Shown: piece by piece, positions 8,224-12,862 of the stretch
Layout: each line of letters begins with the position of its first letter
How positions within the stretch are numbered: position 1 is the stretch's first letter
Source of the DNA: Clostridium sp. AF27-2AA
Lineage (GTDB): Bacteria; Bacillota; Clostridia; Lachnospirales; Lachnospiraceae
Direction of reading: 5' to 3'
DNA: 12,862 bases
Assembly (NCBI RefSeq): GCF_003478505.1
Contig: NZ_QUFI01000053.1
Span: forward strand, 1 to 12,862
Made by a program: the position numbers and the translations under genes
The notes under the pieces: model-generated
Told to the model about the DNA's origin: nothing
The model's input: the letters and a program-made list of their open reading frames with translations, nothing else
The model's database searches: none

Positions 8224-8910
8224 TTATTCGACCGCCTCTTTTATATATAATGATGTGAGGAACACAAAGACGTAAGCCTGGATCACTCCATCAAATATAT
8301 CGAAATATCCGCTGAACGGAAGCGGAACCACCACCGGAAGCAGATACTTGATCAGCGCCATGACAACAACGGCACCAAGCACGTTTCCGAACAACCGCAT
8401 ACAAAGGGAAAGCGGCCGGATAAACAGTTCCAGTACATTGATCGGCGCAATGATCGGAATCGGCTCCGCAAAGCTTTTGAGCCATCCTTTTATGCCCCGT
8501 TTCCGGATTCCCGCTGCCTCCACCAGCACAATGCTCATCACTGCAATGGAAGCCGTCACATTCAGATCCTTCGTCGGCGATTTGAAGCCCAGAAGCCCGA
8601 TCATGTTCGCGATCGCAATATAAAGCATCACCGTGATCAGATACGGAATATACGCTTTTCCGTCTTCGCCGAGAAGATCCCCAAAGAAACGGTAGAGAAA
8701 CGTAAAACCGCTTTCCAGAGTTGCCTGCTTCTTCCCGATGTTTCTCATCTTCAGGCCTTTCACCAGGATCAGCGAACCGATCATCATGATGGCCATAATG
8801 ATCCAGGTAACCACCACTGATTCCAGCACCGGAATACCGCCAAACAAAGGAATGGTAAATACCGTGTTGCAGTTTAATTCCTCCATCAGGGATTCCACCA
8901 GCTTATCCAT
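8224..8910 (-). CDS. atpB: F1Fo ATP synthase a subunit
   Basis: Stator membrane subunit that forms the two ion half-channels beside the c ring. The 228-residue protein has five to six hydrophobic segments. The essential arginine is R172 in RPLSLCMRLFGNVLGA. Other family marks are E161 in NVLELFIRPLS and Q211 in GVIQAYVFVFLTSLYIKEA, matching the conserved Gln of the last helix. Length is at the short end for bacteria, as usual in Firmicutes. AAAGGAG lies 9 nt before the ATG. It is the first gene of the operon; no atpI is present upstream, where the purine operon terminator is found instead. Confidence 0.96.
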   Translation of the reverse strand: MDKLVESLMEELNCNTVFTIPLFGGIPVLESVVVTWIIMAIMMIGSLILVKGLKMRNIGKKQATLESGFTFLYRFFGDLLGEDGKAYIPYLITVMLYIAIANMIGLLGFKSPTKDLNVTASIAVMSIVLVEAAGIRKRGIKGWLKSFAEPIPIIAPINVLELFIRPLSLCMRLFGNVLGAVVVMALIKYLLPVVVPLPFSGYFDIFDGVIQAYVFVFLTSLYIKEAVE

Positions 8911-8945
8911 ATACTCACACTCCTTTCTCTTTTGCTCTGTCCGTA

Positions 8946-8974
8946 ATTATAAGCATCTGTTTTTTTCTTATCAA
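8946..8974 (-). promoter_or_regulatory. Promoter of the ATP synthase operon
   Basis: On the minus strand, TTGATA (8974-8969; 5 of 6 consensus) and TATAAT (8951-8946; perfect) are separated by 17 bp. Transcription would start near 8939, giving a leader of about 30 nt before the atpB ATG. Two copies of TGATAAGAAAA (8973-8963 and 8991-8981) lie at the -35 and just upstream of it. Nothing else strong is seen in 8992-9089 apart from a near-palindrome at 9018-9033. Confidence 0.82.
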
Positions 8975-9017
8975 TTTTTATTTTCTTATCATCACATAAC
9001 ATTCACGTTATTAACTG

Positions 9018-9033
9018 AAATTTTGCACAATTT
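9018..9033. promoter_or_regulatory. Near-palindrome upstream of the atp promoter, possible operator
   Basis: AAATTTTG followed directly by CACAATTT is a 16-bp palindrome with one mismatched pair. It sits about 45-60 bp upstream of the atp -35 box. On the minus strand TTGTGCAAAATTTCA (9030-9016) resembles one half and the core of the redox-regulator Rex site TTGTGAA-N4-TTCACAA, but the distal half is degraded. Weak support. Confidence 0.2.
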
Positions 9034-9089
9034 TCACATCCGCATGATGCAATATTAGGGATTTTTTCAAAAGATGTTTTGATTTCGTC

Positions 9090-9142
9090 AAAAAAACAGA
9101 AGCTGTATTTTCGCTCATTTTGAAAATACAGCTTCTGTTTTT
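9090..9142 (-). terminator. Rho-independent terminator of the pur operon
   Basis: A perfect 21-bp inverted repeat, 9122-9142 with 9092-9112, encloses a 9-nt loop. In the minus-strand transcript it starts 24 nt after the purD stop and ends in an uninterrupted run of seven U (9096-9090). It should end the pur transcript before the atp promoter at 8974. Because the stem begins with A/T tracts it could also work in the other direction, but no plus-strand gene points at it. Confidence 0.93.
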
Positions 9143-9166
9143 CTATTTTTTGGTAATGTTTATCCC

Positions 9167-10441
9167 TTATGCTTCATCAATCGCGTGTCCGATATCATGG
9201 CGCATATATTTATTATCGAAATCAATCCACTCTGTCGCTTTATATGCATTGGCGCGGGCTTCTTTCAAGTTGGTGCCGGTTGCGGTCACGCCCAGCACGC
9301 GGCCGCCGTTTGTCACCACGCGGCCCTGCTCATCGAATTTGCTGCCTGCATGGAAGACATAGTAGCCGTCCCTGTCTTTGAAGTTCTCCAGGCCACGGAT
9401 CTCAAAGCCCTTCTCGTAATGCTCCGGATAGCCTGCGGATGCCAGAACAACACAGACTGCAGCGTTGTCCTCAAACTCCAGATCGATCTGATCCAGGGTT
9501 CCGTCGATGCAGGCCTCGAACAGATCCACCAGATCGTTCTTCATGCGCGGAAGCACAACCTGGGTCTCCGGGTCACCGAATCTGGCGTTGTACTCCAGTA
9601 CCTTCGGACCATCTGCAGTCAGCATCAGGCCGAAGAAGATGATGCCCTTGAACTCTCTGCCCTCTGCCTTCATGGCGTCTACAGTCTTCTGGTAAATGTG
9701 TTCCCTGCAGAATGCATCCACCTGTGGAGTATAGAACGGACTTGGAGAGAAGGTTCCCATACCGCCGGTGTTCAGTCCCTGGTCGCCGTCCTTCGCGCGC
9801 TTGTGATCCTGGGCAGAGGTCATGATCTTGATGGTCTTTCCGTCTACGAAGGATAACACGGAAACTTCACGTCCGGTCATAAATTCCTCGATAACGATCT
9901 CATCCCCGGCAGAACCGAACTGCTTGTCCATCATCAGGGTCTTGACGCCTGCTTTTGCCTCTTCCAGATCCTTGCAGATCAGAACGCCCTTGCCCAGTGC
10001 CAGACCGTCTGCCTTTAATACGATCGGCATCTTTGCGGTTTCCAGATAAGCCAGTGCCTTTTCCGGGTCGTTGAAGGTCTCATATGCTGCGGTCGGAATG
10101 CCGTATTTTTTCATCAGGTCTTTAGAAAATGCCTTGGAACCTTCCAGAATTGCCGCATTGGCTCTTGGGCCAAAAGCACGAAGTCCTGCTGCCTCAAAGG
10201 CATCCACAGCGCCTGCTGCCAGCGGATCATCCGGCGCTACAACGGTTAAGTCGATCTCATGCTCTTTTGCGAATGCCACCAGTTTGTCAAATTCCATTAC
10301 ACCAATGTTTACACACTCTGCCACCTCTGCAATACCGGCATTGCCTGGTGCGCAGTACATTTTTTCCACCTTCGGACTCTTTGCCAGCTTCCATGCGATA
10401 GCGTGTTCTCTTCCGCCGCCGCCCACGATCAAAATTTTCAT
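9167..10441 (-). CDS. purD: Phosphoribosylamine-glycine ligase (GAR synthetase)
   Basis: Step 2 of de novo purine synthesis: joins glycine to phosphoribosylamine using ATP, giving GAR, in the cytosol. From the ATG at 10441 it has 424 residues, the normal length. The N-terminal Rossmann-like domain starts MKILIVGGGGREHAIAWKL. The ATP-grasp domain shows VLKADGLALGKGV (141-153), EEFMTGREVSV (185-195), GGMGTFSP (226-233) and the PurD signature RFGDPETQ (287-294). The C-terminal domain includes HAGSKFDEQGRVVTNGGRVL. The frame extends to a GTG at 10459, but that codon overlaps the AGGAGG binding site, so the ATG 9 nt after it is chosen. It follows purN by 64 nt, with a hairpin in the gap, and is the last gene before the terminator. 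Confidence 0.97.
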   Translation of the reverse strand: MKILIVGGGGREHAIAWKLAKSPKVEKMYCAPGNAGIAEVAECVNIGVMEFDKLVAFAKEHEIDLTVVAPDDPLAAGAVDAFEAAGLRAFGPRANAAILEGSKAFSKDLMKKYGIPTAAYETFNDPEKALAYLETAKMPIVLKADGLALGKGVLICKDLEEAKAGVKTLMMDKQFGSAGDEIVIEEFMTGREVSVLSFVDGKTIKIMTSAQDHKRAKDGDQGLNTGGMGTFSPSPFYTPQVDAFCREHIYQKTVDAMKAEGREFKGIIFFGLMLTADGPKVLEYNARFGDPETQVVLPRMKNDLVDLFEACIDGTLDQIDLEFEDNAAVCVVLASAGYPEHYEKGFEIRGLENFKDRDGYYVFHAGSKFDEQGRVVTNGGRVLGVTATGTNLKEARANAYKATEWIDFDNKYMRHDIGHAIDEA

Positions 10442-10467
10442 CTGCGTATTCCTCCTCACACCACAGA

Positions 10468-10490
10468 CAGACCGGTATCTCGCCGGTCTG
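10468..10490 (-). other. Intercistronic hairpin between purN and purD
   Basis: CAGACCGG (10468-10475) and CCGGTCTG (10483-10490) form a perfect, GC-rich 8-bp stem with a 7-nt loop. It lies between the purN stop and the purD ribosome binding site. No U-run follows on the transcript strand, so it is unlikely to terminate. It may stabilise the upstream mRNA or modulate purD output. Confidence 0.6.
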
Positions 10491-10505
10491 CCGTTATCGT
10501 TCTTT

Positions 10506-11102
10506 TTATTTTATCTTTTCATTCGCGATCAGGTCAATGGCCTGCGGAAGCAGCTTCCACTCTGCCTGCTCCATTACTCTGCGCTGCAGTGTCTCCGGAG
10601 TATCACCATTCTGTACTTCTACTGCTTTCTGCAGAAGGATAGGGCCGGTATCCATGCCACTGTCCACAAAATGAACCGTCGCGCCGGTTACCTTCACGCC
10701 GCGTGCCAATGCTGCCTCATGCACCTTCAGTCCATAATAACCCACGCCGCAGAAGGACGGGATCAGGGACGGATGGATATTGATGATCTTATGCTCATAT
10801 TTCTCAATCATAGCTGCAGGGATCTTTACCAGAAAACCAGCCAGCACGATGAGATCTAAATGATATTCATCCACCTTTGCCAGAAATGCCTCGTTGAACG
10901 CATCGCGGCTCTCATAATCCTTCGGGGAAATGCACAGTGCCTCTACACCATGTTTTTTTGCCCGCTCCAGGGCATATGCGCCCGGATTGTTACTGATCAC
11001 CACCGCAATTTCGGCATTGGTGATCTCGCCCGCATCTACCGCATCCAGAATCGCCTGCAGGTTGGTTCCGCCACCGGACACCATCACTCCGACTCTTAAC
11101 AT
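10506..11102 (-). CDS. purN: Phosphoribosylglycinamide formyltransferase (GAR transformylase)
   Basis: Step 3 of purine synthesis: transfers formyl from 10-formyltetrahydrofolate to GAR. The 198-residue length is usual. The phosphate-binding loop is VMVSGGGTNLQAILD (6-20). Catalytic residues are N108 and H110 in INIHPSLIPSF and D151 in FVDSGMDTGPILLQ, matching Asn106, His108 and Asp144 of the E. coli enzyme. The folate-site loop LVKIPAAMIEKY is at 91-102. The ATG overlaps the purM stop by 7 nt (ATGTTAA), with AAGGGAG 7 nt upstream inside purM, so translation is probably coupled. It is the folate-dependent PurN type, not formate-dependent PurT. Confidence 0.97.
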   Translation of the reverse strand: MLRVGVMVSGGGTNLQAILDAVDAGEITNAEIAVVISNNPGAYALERAKKHGVEALCISPKDYESRDAFNEAFLAKVDEYHLDLIVLAGFLVKIPAAMIEKYEHKIINIHPSLIPSFCGVGYYGLKVHEAALARGVKVTGATVHFVDSGMDTGPILLQKAVEVQNGDTPETLQRRVMEQAEWKLLPQAIDLIANEKIK

Positions 11103-12127
11103 AAGGTCACTCCCTTTTCCCCTGCCTCAATGGAACCGATCACATACGGCACATCGCCGGTAGCCTTAATCGCTTCCATGGTTTTTTCCACATCAGCCGG
11201 GTCCACTGCCACGATCATGCCAAGACCCATGTTAAAGGTATTGTACATCATCTCTTCTGCAATGTCGCCTTTCTCTGCCAGCATTTTGAAGATAGCCGGT
11301 ACCTCATAGCTGTCCTTTTTGATCACTGCGCGGGTGCCTTCCTTTAACATACGCGGAACATTCTCATAGAAACCGCCGCCGGTGATATGGCTGCATGCCT
11401 TCACGGTCACACCTGCGTTCTTGATACTCTTTAATGCCTTCACATAAATGCGGGTCGGAGCCAGAAGCGCCTCGCCCAGGGTCTTGCCCAGAGCGTCATA
11501 ATAGGTATCCAGACCTTCTCTGGTCAGCTCTTTTTCAAATACCTTGCGCACCAGGGAAAATCCGTTGGAATGTACACCGGTAGATGCCATGCCGATGAGC
11601 ACATCGCCAGCCTGTAAATGCTCGCCTGTGATCATCTCTTTCTTGTCGCACACACCAACCGCGAAGCCAGCCAGGTCGTAATCTTCCTCCGGCATCAGGC
11701 CCGGGTGCTCTGCAGTCTCTCCGCCAATGAGAGCAGCCTCAGACTGAAGGCAGCCTTCCGCAACGCCCTTTACGATATCCGCGATCTTCTCCGGATAGTT
11801 CTTGCCGCAGGCAATGTAATCCAGGAAGAATAACGGCTCGCCGCCTGCGCAGGCAATGTCGTTCACGCACATAGCAACGGCATCAATACCGATGGTGTCA
11901 TGCTTATCCATGATAATGGCCAGCTTTACCTTCGTGCCGCAGCCATCGGTTCCCGATAAAAGGACCGGCTCCTCCATGTTTTTGATCTTTGCCAGGGAGA
12001 ATGCGCCGGAAAAACCGCCCAGTCCGCCTAACACTTCCTCACGCATGGTCTTTTTTACATGTTCCTTCATCAGTTCTACTGACTTGTATCCTGCCTCAAT
12101 GTCTACTCCGGCTTTCTTGTAATCCAT
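11096..12127 (-). CDS. purM: Phosphoribosylformylglycinamidine cyclo-ligase (AIR synthetase)
   Basis: Step 5 of purine synthesis: ATP-dependent closure of FGAM to AIR. The 343-residue length is typical. Family marks in order: N-terminal YKKAGVDIEAGYKSVELMK, the glycine-rich GGLGGFSGAF (34-43), the nucleotide-binding SGTDGCGTKVKLA (58-70), CVNDIACAGGEPLFFLDY (87-104), GGETAEHPG (135-143), STGVHSNGFSLVR in the second domain, and HITGGGFYENVPR. GGAGGA lies 7 nt before the ATG. It is 24 nt after purE and overlaps purN by 7 nt. Nothing about it is unusual. Confidence 0.98.
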   Translation of the reverse strand: MDYKKAGVDIEAGYKSVELMKEHVKKTMREEVLGGLGGFSGAFSLAKIKNMEEPVLLSGTDGCGTKVKLAIIMDKHDTIGIDAVAMCVNDIACAGGEPLFFLDYIACGKNYPEKIADIVKGVAEGCLQSEAALIGGETAEHPGLMPEEDYDLAGFAVGVCDKKEMITGEHLQAGDVLIGMASTGVHSNGFSLVRKVFEKELTREGLDTYYDALGKTLGEALLAPTRIYVKALKSIKNAGVTVKACSHITGGGFYENVPRMLKEGTRAVIKKDSYEVPAIFKMLAEKGDIAEEMMYNTFNMGLGMIVAVDPADVEKTMEAIKATGDVPYVIGSIEAGEKGVTLC

Positions 12128-12151
12128 CTTTTTTTCCTCCGTGTATCAATC

Positions 12152-12667
12152 TTATTTCATCTGGGATAAATACTCTTTGTATCCGATGCTTTCCAGCTTG
12201 TCTGCCTTCTTCACCACATCGTTTTTCATTTCTTCACTGTAGCTTTTCAGCTTTGCAAGCAGCTCTGCGTCTGAAGTTGCAAGGATCTTGGCTGCCAGAA
12301 TGCCGGCATTGGCACCGCCGTTGATGGCTACCGTTGCAACCGGAATTCCGGACGGCATCTGCACGATGGAATAGAGAGAATCCACACCGCCCAGGTCAGA
12401 GGTCTTCATAGGAATGCCTACAACCGGCATCGGAAACAGCGCTGCGCACATTCCCGGCAGGTGTGCTGCCTTTCCGGCGCCTGCAATGATCACCTTGATT
12501 CCCTTTTCCTCTGCGCTCTTCGCCCACTCAAAAAAGATATCCGGCTCGCGGTGCGCGGAAATGATCGTCATCTCATAATCAATTCCGAACTTATCCAGAA
12601 TCTCTGCTGCCTTTGCCATAATTGGCATATCTGAATCACTGCCCATTACAATTCCTACTTTTGCCAT
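12152..12667 (-). CDS. purE: N5-carboxyaminoimidazole ribonucleotide mutase (class I PurE)
   Basis: Converts N5-CAIR to CAIR, the second half of step 6 in bacteria that also have PurK. The 171-residue protein has the full PurE core: GSDSD (9-13), SAHREPD (37-43), IIAGAGKAAHLPGMCAAL (60-77) and the MPSGIPVATVAINGGANAGI stretch (104-123). SAHR rather than SAHK suggests the class I mutase rather than the class II AIR carboxylase. No purK is in the window, so its partner would be elsewhere. The start has an AAGGAG site about 8 nt upstream. It is the first gene of the operon, about 66 nt after the predicted transcription start. Confidence 0.96.
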   Translation of the reverse strand: MAKVGIVMGSDSDMPIMAKAAEILDKFGIDYEMTIISAHREPDIFFEWAKSAEEKGIKVIIAGAGKAAHLPGMCAALFPMPVVGIPMKTSDLGGVDSLYSIVQMPSGIPVATVAINGGANAGILAAKILATSDAELLAKLKSYSEEMKNDVVKKADKLESIGYKEYLSQMK

Positions 12668-12689
12668 TGTAAGATCTCCTTTTTAGTTT

Positions 12690-12711
12690 ATCACTTTTAC
12701 TAATAAGTGAT
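12690..12711 (-). other. Small hairpin in the purE leader
   Basis: ATCACTT (12690-12696) and AAGTGAT (12705-12711) form a 7-bp AT-rich stem with an 8-nt loop in the short purE leader, just upstream of the ribosome binding site. It is not followed by a U-run, and the leader (about 66 nt) is too short for a full purine riboswitch. Role unknown; possibly none. Confidence 0.35.
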
Positions 12712-12739
12712 TATGTTGTTTAAAGCATTGCTTATTAAC

Positions 12740-12768
12740 ATGATAACTGATTTTTTATAGGCAGTCAA
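12740..12768 (-). promoter_or_regulatory. Promoter of the purEMND operon
   Basis: On the minus strand, TTGACT (12768-12763; 5 of 6 consensus) and TATCAT (12745-12740; 5 of 6) are separated by 17 bp. The predicted start is near 12733. No PurR box of the Bacillus type was recognised next to it. Confidence 0.78.
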
Positions 12769-12824
12769 TACGGAAAATGTAGAAATCAAGCGCCAGCACA
12801 TCCGCTGTATACAAAAATGCGACG

Positions 12825-12844
12825 AAAAAGTGTCTTCGACACTT
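12825..12844 (-). terminator. Weak terminator-like hairpin, probably of a gene beyond the right edge
   Basis: AAGTGTC (12828-12834) and GACACTT (12838-12844) form a 7-bp stem with a 3-nt loop. On the minus strand the stem runs into five T in total (12829-12825), two of them inside the stem. It lies upstream of the pur promoter, as expected for the terminator of a preceding minus-strand gene. The U-run is short, so this is tentative. Confidence 0.4.
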
Positions 12845-12862
12845 CAACTCCCCTGCCCCTCA

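Noticed and set aside
9185..9856. Long plus-strand open frame (223 codons) opposite purD
   Set aside because: It is antisense to a clearly conserved gene, has no family resemblance and no convincing ribosome binding site; a by-product of codon bias.
10442..10459. Six-codon upstream extension of purD starting at a GTG
   Set aside because: The GTG overlaps the AGGAGG ribosome binding site, and the ATG at 10441 has ideal spacing and the conserved MKILIVGGGGREHA start.
10071..10859. Plus-strand open frame of 262 codons opposite purD and purN
   Set aside because: It crosses two real genes and the gap between them, with Ser/Leu/Pro-rich low-information sequence typical of shadow frames.

Overview
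The window looks like chromosome from a Gram-positive anaerobe of the class Clostridia, most likely a Lachnospiraceae-type gut bacterium. This is inferred from protein style (ATP synthase, PurE and PurN variants), strong AGGAGG-type ribosome binding sites, consensus housekeeping promoters and moderate GC content. It holds 14 protein genes. All are on the minus strand except one LysR regulator, and no mobile element, CRISPR array, tRNA or rRNA was seen.

Left part (1-2540): a MATE-family efflux transporter (minus strand, cut by the left edge near its C-terminus) is divergent from a LysR-type regulator (plus strand). The 281-bp gap between them carries a promoter in each direction. On the MATE side it also carries an approximately 170-nt leader able to fold into a closing helix enclosing two hairpins with perfect 9-bp and 12-bp stems. 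This leader is the most unusual structure in the window and matches no riboswitch class I recognise.

Middle (2559-8910): a complete F1Fo ATP synthase operon, transcribed right to left in the classical order atpB-atpE-atpF-atpH-atpA-atpG-atpD-atpC. It has a clear promoter (TTGATA, 17 bp, TATAAT) just before atpB. Genes are packed tightly: atpF/atpH overlap by 8 nt and atpA/atpG by 34 nt. A strong hairpin lies in the 80-nt gap before atpC. The c subunit lacks the Gln and Ser of sodium-type rings, so proton coupling is inferred.

Right part (9092-12768): a purine biosynthesis operon purE-purM-purN-purD, also right to left. It starts at a near-consensus promoter (TTGACT, 17 bp, TATCAT) and ends at a perfect 21-bp terminator hairpin that isolates it from the ATP synthase operon. 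Its enzymes cover steps 2, 3, 5 and part of 6 of de novo IMP synthesis; purF, purL, purC, purB and purH must lie elsewhere. The rightmost about 195 bp hold the purE promoter and leader and a weak terminator-like hairpin, probably of an upstream gene outside the window.
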